This document shows, piece after piece, positions 16,040-23,930 of a DNA stretch of 64,000 nucleotides; position 1 is the stretch's first letter; each line of letters begins with the position of its first letter. The position numbers and the translations under genes were made by a program. A model generated the notes under the pieces. It was not told the DNA's origin. It saw only the letters and a program-made list of their open reading frames with translations, and did not search any database. The DNA lies in NCBI RefSeq assembly GCF_014648555.1, contig NZ_BMRI01000023.1, forward strand, positions 33,832 to 97,831. The letters are read 5' to 3'. The stretch is from Kitasatospora griseola (GTDB lineage Bacteria; Actinomycetota; Actinomycetes; Streptomycetales; Streptomycetaceae).

Positions 16040-17416
16040 TCATTCCTCCGTCGCGATGAAGACGTTCTTGGTCTCGGTGAAGGCGTGCAGGGCGTCGGGG
16101 CCGAGTTCGCGGCCCAGACCGGACTGTTTGAAACCGCCGAACGGCGTCCAGTACCGCACCGAGGAGTGCGAGTTGACGGACAGGTTGCCCGCCTCGACGG
16201 CGCGGGCCACGCGCAGCGCCCGGCCCACGTCGCGGGTCCAGATCGAGCCGGACAGGCCGTACTCGGTGGCGTTGGCGATCCGCACCGCGTCGCTCTCGCC
16301 GCGGAACGGCACCACCGCGACCACCGGCCCGAACACCTCCTCGGTGAACGCCCGGTGCTCGGGCGCGATCGGCGCGAGCACTGTCGGCGGGTACCAGAAC
16401 CCGGGGCCCTCGGGTGCGCTGCCGCGGAACGCCACCCCGGTGTCGCCGTCGACGTACGAGGCGACCCGCCGCCGGTGCGCGGCCGAGATCAGCGGGCCCA
16501 TCTCGGTCTTCTCGTCGCCCGGGTCGCCGACCCGCACCGCGCGCACCGCGCTCTCCAGCCTGGCCAGGAACGCCTCGTACACGCTCGCCTCGACCAGGAT
16601 CCGGGAGCGGGCGCAGCAGTCCTGCCCGGCGTTGTCGAACACCGCGTAGGGGGCCGTGGCCGCAGCCTTCTCCAGGTCGGCGTCGGCGAACACGATGTTC
16701 GCGCTCTTGCCGCCGAGTTCCAGCGTCACGGGTTTGACCTGGGCGGCGCAGCCGGCCAGCACGGACTTTCCGACGGCGGTGGAGCCGGTGAACACCACCT
16801 TGCGGACGTCGGGGTGGGTGACGAAGCGCCCGCCGACCACGGGCCCGCGGCCGGGCAGGACCTGCAGCACCCCCTCCGGCAGCCCCGCGCGCAGGGCGAG
16901 TTCGGCGAGGCGCAGCGCTGTCAGCGGGGTGAGTTCGGCGGGTTTGACGATCACCGTGTTGCCTGCGGCGAGGGCGGGTGCGAGCGCCCAGGCGGCGATC
17001 GGCAGCGGGAAGTTCCACGGGACGATCACGCCGACCACGCCGAGCGGTTCGTGGAAGGTGACGTCGAGGCCGCCTGCGACCGGGATCTGACGGCCGAACA
17101 GCCGCTCGGGCGCGCCGGCGTAGTACTCGATGACGTCGCGCGCGTTCCCTGCCTCCCACCGCGCGTTGCCGATGGTGTGGCCCGCGTTCGCGACCTCCAG
17201 TGCGGCCAGGTGCTCGCGGTCGGCGTCCACTTCGGCGGCGAACCGGCGCAGCAGGCGGGCCCGGTCGCCCGGGCTGACGGCCCGCCAGCTCTCGAACGCG
17301 GCCTTGGCGCGGGCGATCGCGGCGTCGGTGGCCCCGGTGCCGGCCAGCTCGACGGTGGCGATCACTTCCTCGGTGGCGGGGTTGACCACCTGGTACGGAT
17401 CGGGCTGGTCGGTCAC
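16040..17416 (-). CDS. Aldehyde dehydrogenase (gamma-glutamyl-amino-aldehyde type)
   Basis: A 458-residue NAD(P)-dependent aldehyde dehydrogenase. Motifs: PWNFPLPIAAWALAPALAAG, FTGSTAVGKS (cofactor loop), LELGGKSANIV (general-base Glu) and NAGQDCCARSR, where the first Cys of the pair aligns with the catalytic Cys. The GTG start at 17416 has GAGGAGAG upstream. Placed after a glutamine-synthetase-like gene, it likely oxidises a gamma-glutamyl aldehyde made from an amine or amino alcohol. The 130-base gap before it is GC-rich with short direct repeats (GCGCTGCGG) and no gene. Confidence 0.93.
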   Translation of the reverse strand: MTDQPDPYQVVNPATEEVIATVELAGTGATDAAIARAKAAFESWRAVSPGDRARLLRRFAAEVDADREHLAALEVANAGHTIGNARWEAGNARDVIEYYAGAPERLFGRQIPVAGGLDVTFHEPLGVVGVIVPWNFPLPIAAWALAPALAAGNTVIVKPAELTPLTALRLAELALRAGLPEGVLQVLPGRGPVVGGRFVTHPDVRKVVFTGSTAVGKSVLAGCAAQVKPVTLELGGKSANIVFADADLEKAAATAPYAVFDNAGQDCCARSRILVEASVYEAFLARLESAVRAVRVGDPGDEKTEMGPLISAAHRRRVASYVDGDTGVAFRGSAPEGPGFWYPPTVLAPIAPEHRAFTEEVFGPVVAVVPFRGESDAVRIANATEYGLSGSIWTRDVGRALRVARAVEAGNLSVNSHSSVRYWTPFGGFKQSGLGRELGPDALHAFTETKNVFIATEE

Positions 17417-17546
17417 GGCGCTCTCCTCTGCTGTGGGGTCCCGTGGCGGTGCCCGCGCTGCGGCATCGGCGTGGGCGCCCGCCCTGTGCTGTCCGCGCTG
17501 CGGTGTCCGGTGGTGGCGCTGCCGGGGCGGCGCCGGGTGTCCGCGC

Positions 17547-18929
17547 TCACAGCCGTTCGAAGCCGCGACGGCGCTCCCAGTCGGTGACGGCGGCGTCGTA
17601 GGCGGCGAGTTCCACGCGCCCCGCGTGGGCGTAGTGCCGGACCACGTCCTTGCCGAACGCCGCGGTGGCGACCTCGCTGCGGTCGAACCGCTCGATCGCC
17701 TCCCGCAGGGTGGCGGGCACTCGCGGGGCGTCCGAGGCGTAGGCGTTGCCGGTGAACTCCGGTTCCAGCGGCAGTTGGTGCTCCACGCCGTACAGCCCGG
17801 CGGCGATCAGCGCGGCCACGGCCAGGTACGGGTTGACGTCCCCGCCGGGTACCCGGTTCTCGAACCGCAGCGACCCCCCGTGCCCGACCACGCGCAGCGC
17901 GCACGACCGGTTGTCGCGGCCCCAGGCGATCGCGGTCGGAGCGAAGCTGCCCGCCACGTAGCGCTTGTAGGAGTTGACGGTCGGGGCGAGCAGCAGCGCG
18001 AGTTCGCCGAGGCAGGCGAGCTGCCCCGCCAGGAAGTGCTCCATCGTCGGGGAGAGCCCGCCGGGCTGCCCGTTCTCGGTCTCCCCCGCTCCGCGCCGGG
18101 GGAACACCGGACGGTCCTGCTGGTCGCGCAGACTCAGGTGGATGTGGCAGGAGTTGCCCTCCCGCTGGTCGTACTTGGCCATGAAGGTGAGGCTGACGCC
18201 TTCCTGCGCGGCGATCTCCTTCGCGCCGGTCTTGTACACGGCGTGGTCGTCGCAGCAGGTCAGCGCATCGGTGTAGCGGAACACGATCTCGTGCTGGCCG
18301 AGGTTGCACTCGCCCTTCGCCGACTCCACCACCAGCCCGGCGCCCGCCATCCCGGTGCGCAGCCTGCGCAGCAGCGGCTCGATCCGCCCGGTGCCGAGGA
18401 TCGAATAGTCCACGTTGTACTGGTTGACGGGCGTGAGGCTCTGGTAGTGCTTCTCCCAGGCCTGCTCGTAGCTGTCGCGGAACACCATGAACTCCAGCTC
18501 GGTGCCCACGTAGGCCCGCCAGCCGTACCCCGCGAGCCGGTCCAGCTGGCGGCGCAGCACCTGGCGGGGCGACACCGCGACAGGACTGCCGTCCTGGTGG
18601 GCGAGGTCGCACTGCACCATCGCCGTGGCGGGGTGCCAGGGAACCATTCGCAGGGTCGTCAGGTCGGGACGGAACACCAGGTCGCCGTAGCCGGTCTCCC
18701 AGGAGGAGACCGTGTAGCCGTCCACGGTGTTCATCTCCACGTCCACCGCCAGCAGGTAGCCGCAGCCCTCGGCGCCGCCGGCCAGCACCTCGTCCAGGAA
18801 GTACTGCGCCGCCAGCCGCTTGCCCTGCAGCCGCCCCTGCATGTCGGTGGCGGCCAGCACCACGGTCTCCACGGCGCCTTCGGCCACCAGGCTGCGCAGG
18901 CGCTCCACCGTGAGTCGCGCGTCGGTCAT
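17547..18929 (-). CDS. Glutamine-synthetase-like gamma-glutamyl-amine ligase (GlnA4/GlnA3/PuuA type)
   Basis: The 460-residue protein has the GS beta-grasp N-terminus (TDMQGRLQGKRL) and catalytic domain motifs GTELEFMVF, SAKGECNLGQHE, GNSCHIHLS and RFENRVPGGDVNPYLA. Subfamily features (DMQGRLQGKR; a short N-terminal segment) are those of the streptomycete GS-like enzymes that gamma-glutamylate polyamines or ethanolamine instead of ammonia. It heads an operon with an aldehyde dehydrogenase and an SDR, matching the reported GlnA4 ethanolamine pathway layout. The start at 18929 has GGAGGGG upstream; an in-frame ATG at 19070 would add 47 low-complexity residues containing a hairpin. Confidence 0.88.
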   Translation of the reverse strand: MTDARLTVERLRSLVAEGAVETVVLAATDMQGRLQGKRLAAQYFLDEVLAGGAEGCGYLLAVDVEMNTVDGYTVSSWETGYGDLVFRPDLTTLRMVPWHPATAMVQCDLAHQDGSPVAVSPRQVLRRQLDRLAGYGWRAYVGTELEFMVFRDSYEQAWEKHYQSLTPVNQYNVDYSILGTGRIEPLLRRLRTGMAGAGLVVESAKGECNLGQHEIVFRYTDALTCCDDHAVYKTGAKEIAAQEGVSLTFMAKYDQREGNSCHIHLSLRDQQDRPVFPRRGAGETENGQPGGLSPTMEHFLAGQLACLGELALLLAPTVNSYKRYVAGSFAPTAIAWGRDNRSCALRVVGHGGSLRFENRVPGGDVNPYLAVAALIAAGLYGVEHQLPLEPEFTGNAYASDAPRVPATLREAIERFDRSEVATAAFGKDVVRHYAHAGRVELAAYDAAVTDWERRRGFERL

Positions 18930-18957
18930 CCGCCCCTCCACTTCCGCCGCCCGTGCG

Positions 18958-18989
18958 CGTCCCGGCAGCCCTGCGCGGCTGCCGGGACG
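18958..18989 (-). promoter_or_regulatory. Leader hairpin just upstream of the GS-like gene
   Basis: A perfect 13-bp stem (18958-18970 with 18977-18989) around a 6-base loop ends 28 bases before the start codon at 18929. No other minus-strand gene lies upstream, so it is part of this operon's leader. It could be an attenuator, a terminator or an mRNA stabiliser. Confidence 0.6.
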
Positions 18990-19177
18990 CCGACCACCAC
19001 GGCCCTGATGATCCCGCCCCGGACCTGCCCGCACCAGTGGCCGCGCGCGTGTCGCGAAAAACTGATTCATCGTCAGAACATCATCCTTCCAAGCAATATG
19101 ACGCATCATCAGCCTGCTGATCGACCTCTCCACGCCCTCTCCCACCTCGGCAGCAATCCGGCACCGGCAGCCACGCG

Positions 19178-19209
19178 TCGACAGTGCCGCGGCGTGGTCG
19201 GCATCCGGC
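19178..19209. promoter_or_regulatory. Bipartite motif, copy 2
   Basis: TCGACAGTGCCG (19178-19189), a 10-base spacer, then GGCATCCGGC (19200-19209). It matches the copy at 14628-14660 and lies between the divergent GS-like operon and the GNAT gene, 100 bases before the latter's start. Confidence 0.5.
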
Positions 19210-19308
19210 AGCGGACCGGAAATCGCTTGCGCCGGGCGGAGCCACCTGCTTCGGTGCCGCGTGCATGCTCATCACCCTGCCGTTCCTTCCCGTTGGAGTT
19301 CACCACCC

Positions 19309-20193
19309 GTGACATTCCGTCTGACCGCCCTCACCGACGCCGTCCCGGCGGCGCTCTCCCGCCGACTCACCTGGCTGGCGTCCGCACCCGACGGCACTCC
19401 GCTCGGGTCCGCCGTCCTTTCGCTGTTCACCTCGCCCGGCCAGGCCCATCTGTCCGCTCTGACGCTGAACGTCCACCCCGCCGAACGCCGGCGCGGTGTC
19501 GGCTCGGCGCTGCTGTCCGCGGCCGCTGCGGCGGCAGCCGAGGACGGCCGCGGATCGATGCTCGCCCAGGCGGTCGAGGGCTCCCCGGGCGACGCCTTCC
19601 TCACCGCGCGGGGTTTCGAACGGGCGCTGATCCTCGACTACGCCCGGCTCGACCTGACCGGTCCCAGCGCCCCTGCGGCCGCCGACGGGGCTCCGCTCCA
19701 CCCCGGCTACCGGCTGATCTCCTGGGTCGGCAGCTGCCCGGACGAGTGGCTGGCCACCTTCACGGTGTCGCGCACCGCCATGGACGACATGCCGATGGGC
19801 GACACCGTCTTCGGTCTGATCCTCTGGGACGAGGCCCGCGTCCTCGCCATCGCGAAGGCAGTCGCCGACCGGGGTGAACTCCTGCACACCGTGGCCGTGG
19901 TGGAGGAGGCCACCGACACCATCGTCGGCTTCACCGAGCTCGTCCTTCCGGCCGACCGCTCGGGCGACGCCCAGCACTACGGCACCGGCGTGCTGCCCGC
20001 CCACCGCCGCCGGGGTCTCGCCCGGGCCATGAAGGCCGAGACCATTCGCTGGGCCCGCGCCGAACAGCCCGGAATCACCGGTCTCCTCACCGACACCGCC
20101 GACCACAACATCGGCATGATCACCGTGAACCAGGCCCTCGGCTACCGCACCACGCACCGCTCCGTCGAGTTCCGCCTCCCGCTCCCGTCCTGA
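19309..20193 (+). CDS. Tandem GNAT-domain N-acetyltransferase
   Basis: 294 residues with two acetyltransferase halves. The first (about 1-130) has the acetyl-CoA loop NVHPAERRRGVGSALL. The second (about 140-290) has VLPAHRRRGLARAMK and ends in a typical NxxxxxxNxxLGYR segment. The GTG start at 19309 is supported by TTGGAG 9-10 bases upstream; an ATG at 19263 lies in the same frame but lacks an SD. The acceptor is unknown. The stop is only 8 bases from the stop of the convergent acyltransferase gene. Confidence 0.88.
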   Translation: MTFRLTALTDAVPAALSRRLTWLASAPDGTPLGSAVLSLFTSPGQAHLSALTLNVHPAERRRGVGSALLSAAAAAAAEDGRGSMLAQAVEGSPGDAFLTARGFERALILDYARLDLTGPSAPAAADGAPLHPGYRLISWVGSCPDEWLATFTVSRTAMDDMPMGDTVFGLILWDEARVLAIAKAVADRGELLHTVAVVEEATDTIVGFTELVLPADRSGDAQHYGTGVLPAHRRRGLARAMKAETIRWARAEQPGITGLLTDTADHNIGMITVNQALGYRTTHRSVEFRLPLPS

Positions 20194-20200
20194 CGTCCGG

Positions 20201-21574
20201 TCAACCCGCCTGCCGCACGGCCACCTCCGTCGTCTCCGCGGCCGCCCACCGGGTGCCGGCGGAGACGACCAGTGTCGACCCGGCGACGAAGGCCAGCACC
20301 GTCGGCCAAGCCGGCGATCCGCCCCGGGCGAGACCTTGCACAGCCCACTGCGCCAGTGCCCAGACGGTGGCGGCCAGGCCTGCGACCAGGAGAAGAGGTC
20401 GCCAAGCTCCGCTGATCGCGGCTCGTGGCCGAGCCCTGCCGGCCAGCCGGATCAGCAGTCCGTCCACTGGCCGCAGGACCGCCAGCAGGAGGCAGAACAG
20501 TGCGGCCAGCACCAGGATCCAGACAGGCCGCCAGGCCCACCAGGCTCCCGCGCCCACCGTCGGCTCGGGAGCCAGGTCGGTCAGGTAGAAGGCGGCGCCC
20601 GCGGCGAGGACCGGCACCATGTGCCACAGGTAGAGCGTCATGCTGATCCGGCCGAGAGAATCGACGAAACGCATTCGGCGTGCCGACCGCAGCACCCGTT
20701 CCGCGAGCGGTGCCAGCGACAGGCACAGGCCGCACTGGGCGAACAGCCATGCCAGCATCGCCAACGAGGGCGGATCGGTGTTGGACACCTCCTCACCGGT
20801 GACCAGCACCAGGCTGACGGGGAACGGGCCGAACCTCACCAACGCCGCGTAGCCCGCCGCGCCGCCCACAACCAGAACGGCCCCGAACCACGGCCGGGTT
20901 GTCGGCCCGCCGCCCTTCCAGGCGAAGCCGAGTTGATACGCGACCGCCCACACGAGCAGGTAGTTCAACCGCCCCAGCTGCTCTGCCCAGTCCGTGCCCG
21001 CACCGAGAACCACCAGGTCGACGCCGACGGCCGCAACGGCCGTCATCGCCACGGAGCGAAAACCCCACCGCCGGTACGCCGCGTACAGCCACGGTGTCAG
21101 CGCACTGATCGTCAAATAGACCGGCAGGAACCAGAACTGCATGGCCAGCGCCCAGCCGATCATCCCCAGCAGTGTCGGGTCCGCGCCGAAGGCCGCGGCG
21201 ATCAGCAGGCCGCCCAGCGCCGGCACCAGGTACGCGCCGGTGGGCAGCAGCAACCGCAGGGCCCGCCCACGGATCCAACCGGCGGCTGTGCCGCCCTCGG
21301 CGTGGCAGGCGATCCAGGAGCCGGCTGCCGCGTAGCCACCGGCCAGGAAGAACACCGGCATGATCTGGAAGACCAGCGTCAGCCACTGGGTCCACGGCAC
21401 AGCGGCCATCAACTCGGGTGCCGCCAACGACCCGTCGGGCTCCCGTTCCAGTGTGGTGATCAGCCAGTGCCCGATCACCACCAGCACGATCGCCGTTGCC
21501 CGCAGCAGGTCGACATACCCGCTGCGCGCCGACGTTCCCTTCACGTCGATCCCCCTCTCCCCGTTGTCGGTCAT
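20201..21574 (-). CDS. Acyltransferase 3 family membrane protein
   Basis: A 457-residue protein with about 10-12 membrane helices. The motif YVDLLRATAIVLVVIGHW at the N-terminus contains the conserved Arg and His of the Acyl_transf_3 (OafA/nodulation-type) family, which O-acylate extracytoplasmic sugars, cell-wall polymers or macrolides. ISMTLYLWHMVPVL lies near residue 310. The precise start is uncertain: ATGs at 21577 and 21574 follow a GGAG too closely. A GTG at 21544 has GAGAGGGG at good distance and may be the real start. Confidence 0.85.
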   Translation of the reverse strand: MTDNGERGIDVKGTSARSGYVDLLRATAIVLVVIGHWLITTLEREPDGSLAAPELMAAVPWTQWLTLVFQIMPVFFLAGGYAAAGSWIACHAEGGTAAGWIRGRALRLLLPTGAYLVPALGGLLIAAAFGADPTLLGMIGWALAMQFWFLPVYLTISALTPWLYAAYRRWGFRSVAMTAVAAVGVDLVVLGAGTDWAEQLGRLNYLLVWAVAYQLGFAWKGGGPTTRPWFGAVLVVGGAAGYAALVRFGPFPVSLVLVTGEEVSNTDPPSLAMLAWLFAQCGLCLSLAPLAERVLRSARRMRFVDSLGRISMTLYLWHMVPVLAAGAAFYLTDLAPEPTVGAGAWWAWRPVWILVLAALFCLLLAVLRPVDGLLIRLAGRARPRAAISGAWRPLLLVAGLAATVWALAQWAVQGLARGGSPAWPTVLAFVAGSTLVVSAGTRWAAAETTEVAVRQAG

Positions 21575-21804
21575 CATCTCCGTTCGCCGATCACACCCGC
21601 CCCGTCCGGCGCATTGCGGTTCAGCCACAAGCCTCACCGTCGGGCCGCCTCGGCCATCCCCGTCTGCGTCTCCGGTCCCGCGTCCGACCTGGGTGTCCGG
21701 TGCCGGTCGTTTCCCCAGGTCCCGACCAGGTCGGGGTCAAACCCTGGTCAAGGGTGCGGTGAGCGGGGTTGCCGTGGCCCTATCCTGGTCGGGTAAGGAC
21801 AGAC

Positions 21805-21965
21805 ACCTCGTTCGGTGAGGCGTCTTCACGGACACAGGCCACTGATCCCACCCGTCGAGAGACGCTCCGGATCAGGACAGGTCTCCCCGGCCCAAGGGGT
21901 GACCCCAAGTGGCTTCCCCCGACCGGGGACACGCCGTGGAGTGCCAAAGCTCTGACGAGTAGGGG
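21805..21965 (+). promoter_or_regulatory. M-box (ykoK) magnesium riboswitch
   Basis: The conserved M-box blocks occur in order: CTCGTTCGGTGAGGC (21807 on), GGACACAGGCCACTG (21830-21844), CCGTCGAGAGACGC (21852-21865), GGATCAGGACAGG, and near the 3' end GTGCCAAAGCTCTGACGAG. M-box RNAs fold around several Mg2+ ions and switch downstream genes off when Mg2+ is plentiful. The downstream genes fit: an MgtE-N/CBS protein and an Nramp carrier. Confidence 0.93.
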
Positions 21966-22045
21966 TGCGCCGGGCTCTCGTGGCCCGGTCGCCTGCCGCG
22001 CGCCCGCGAGTGGAACTCGTCGGCCAAATCGGGAGGAGGCGAGAG

Positions 22046-22135
22046 ATGGACTGCAGTAGTCCGGGGCACGATCAGCCCCTTCCCGATTCGTCCTCGCCGT
22101 TGTTCTGCGGTTCGAGGCAGTTCCTCCTTCACTGA
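22046..22135 (+). CDS. Candidate leader peptide (uORF) after the M-box
   Basis: ATG at 22046 with a near-perfect SD (GGGAGGAGG, 22031-22039) opens a 29-codon frame that ends at TGA 22133-22135. The peptide starts MDCSSPGHDQPLPDSSSPL, with three Asp and four Pro in the first 20 residues, and ends in FLLH. In enterobacteria the mgtL leader peptide is also short and Asp/Glu/Pro-rich, and couples translation under low Mg2+ or low proline to mgtA transcription. No protein family applies. Function as a regulatory uORF is inferred from position, SD strength and composition. Confidence 0.5.
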   Translation: MDCSSPGHDQPLPDSSSPLFCGSRQFLLH

Positions 22136-22562
22136 CTCCGTGATCTCACTCGGCCGAGCGCCGTCGATCGCCCGACCTACCGTGGGTCCGGCTGTCGCTG
22201 CCCTACGGTCTGCCCGCCTCCACGGCTGCACCTGACAGCAGTCCGGCCCGGTGCGGTCCGGCGGGCGCCGCGGTGCCCTGTCACGACTTCCCTCCGTCAT
22301 GCCGTGGGCGGTCGACGGCCCTTCACCGTCGACCCCACGCGGTGGGACCGCCTGCGCCCGGACCGCCGGATCGGCCCTCGGGCCCGGACAGTTTCCGCCG
22401 GACCGGGTCCGTCTCGACCGGGTCGGCCGCTGCCCGCCTGGTCCTGCCGAAAGCGGTCCGGGCCGTCGGAGCGGGCCGGTCGCGGAAGTCGACCGGAGTC
22501 CATGAGGAGCTGCCTCCAACCGCCCGTCGGTCCCGCCTCGCCGGGACAGAGGGGTGTTCGCC
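22136..22562 (+). other. Long untranslated leader between uORF and mgtE-like gene
   Basis: 427 bases without a recognisable gene. It holds a 9-bp hairpin with 7-base loop (22310-22318 with 22326-22334), flanked by GTGG/CCAC, and several CCGGACC/GGTCCGG inverted elements between 22370 and 22480. An unusually long stretch of this kind would suit RNA-level control, for example Rho-dependent termination. Confidence 0.5.
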
Positions 22563-23930
22563 ATGGCCACCAACACACTCTTCAGTTCGACCACCTCCAG
22601 GATCCGCGACCGCCGGACCAACCTGGGCCACCGCACCATCGCCGGCCGTGCCGTGCGTTCCTCCCTCGTCTCGCTGGCGGGCCTGATCGGAGCGCCTGTC
22701 ACCAATCAGGCGGGTGCCGAGGTGGGCCGACTCGCCGACGTCGTCGCCCGGCTGTACGGCCCCGAGCCGTACCCGCCGATGACCGGTCTGATCCTGCGGA
22801 TCGGACGTCGCCGGGCCTTCCTGCCGGCCGACGCGATCGGACGGCTCGCAGCCGGACAGATCCGCCTGAGCGCCTCCCGGGTCGACCTGCGGGACTTCCA
22901 GCGCCGCCCCGGGGAGGTGCTGTTGGCCCGCGATGTGTTGGACCACCAACTCGTCGACGTGGACGGCGTCCAGGTGACTCGGGCCGCCGACCTGTACCTG
23001 GCCCCGCTGGTGGGTCGGGTCGTCCTGGTCGGGGTGGACGTCTCCCTGCCGACGCTGCTGCGCCGACTCGGCCCCCGCCGCTGGCAGGCCCGGCCGACAC
23101 CCGAACGGGTCCTGGACTGGCAGTCCGTCGCCCCGTTCGGCGAGCAGGCCACCGACGGCCCGGCGGAGGTCCGGCTGCGGGCCTCGCGATCCGCGCTGCA
23201 CCGACTCCGTCCGGCCGATCTGGCCGACATCCTGGAGGACCTCGGTCGCAGCGAACGCCACCAGCTCCTGGACTGGTTGGAGCCGGAACACGCCGCGGAC
23301 GCCCTGGAGGAGATGGTGCCCGCCGAGCTCGAGAACCTGCTGCGCGAGGCCCACCCGGAGGACGCCGCACGGCTGGTCGACGCGATGGAGCCCGACGAGG
23401 CCGCCGACGCACTGCGCGATCTCGCGCCCAGTGAGCGGGAGACCCTGCTGGAGCGGATGCCCAGCGAGGAGGCCGCCGAGCTCCGAGGCCTGCTCTCCCA
23501 CCGGGAGGGCACCGCCGGTGGAGCCATGACGACCCGTCTGGTCACCGTCCGGATGGAGCAGACCGTCTCCGAAGTCCGGGCCGAGCTGGCCGCCCAGGCC
23601 GAGCACCGCGCCGAGATCGACGCCGTGGCGGTGCTCGACGCCGACGGACGGCTGATCGCCGACCTCCCGCTGTTCGAGCTGGCGGTGGCCGAGGACTCCA
23701 CCCGGATCGCCGATCTGGCGGACTGGCTGGCCCAGTTCGGCGCGCCGGTGACGCTCACCCCGGACACCCGGCTCGCCGAGGCTGCCGACCGGCTGATGGC
23801 CGCCCGCAAGTCCTCCCTCGTGGTGGTCGGCGAGGACGGACGGCCGCTGGGCCGCATTCTCGCCGACGACATCATCGACGCCCTGCTGCCCGAACGCGGG
23901 CGCCTGCACCTCCGGAGGTTCCGCCAGTGA
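22563..23930 (+). CDS. Soluble PRC-barrel / MgtE-N / CBS magnesium-sensor-like protein
   Basis: The 455-residue protein has two PRC-barrel-like segments (about 38-100 and 115-165), then an MgtE N-terminal superhelical domain (about 205-310) with the repeated pattern LxPxxxxxLLxxMxxxxAAxL. A CBS pair follows (about 315-450). In MgtE channels the N and CBS domains bind Mg2+ and close the pore, but no membrane helices are present here. It overlaps the Nramp gene by 4 bases (GTGA), so the two are made together; it may sense Mg2+ for that transporter. The ATG at 22563 has GAGGGG about 8 bases upstream. Confidence 0.9.
   Translation: MATNTLFSSTTSRIRDRRTNLGHRTIAGRAVRSSLVSLAGLIGAPVTNQAGAEVGRLADVVARLYGPEPYPPMTGLILRIGRRRAFLPADAIGRLAAGQIRLSASRVDLRDFQRRPGEVLLARDVLDHQLVDVDGVQVTRAADLYLAPLVGRVVLVGVDVSLPTLLRRLGPRRWQARPTPERVLDWQSVAPFGEQATDGPAEVRLRASRSALHRLRPADLADILEDLGRSERHQLLDWLEPEHAADALEEMVPAELENLLREAHPEDAARLVDAMEPDEAADALRDLAPSERETLLERMPSEEAAELRGLLSHREGTAGGAMTTRLVTVRMEQTVSEVRAELAAQAEHRAEIDAVAVLDADGRLIADLPLFELAVAEDSTRIADLADWLAQFGAPVTLTPDTRLAEAADRLMAARKSSLVVVGEDGRPLGRILADDIIDALLPERGRLHLRRFRQ

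Noticed and set aside
17417-17546. Short GC-rich direct repeats in the operon spacer
   Set aside because: GCGCTGCGG-type 9-mers are common in this base composition and the spacing is irregular.
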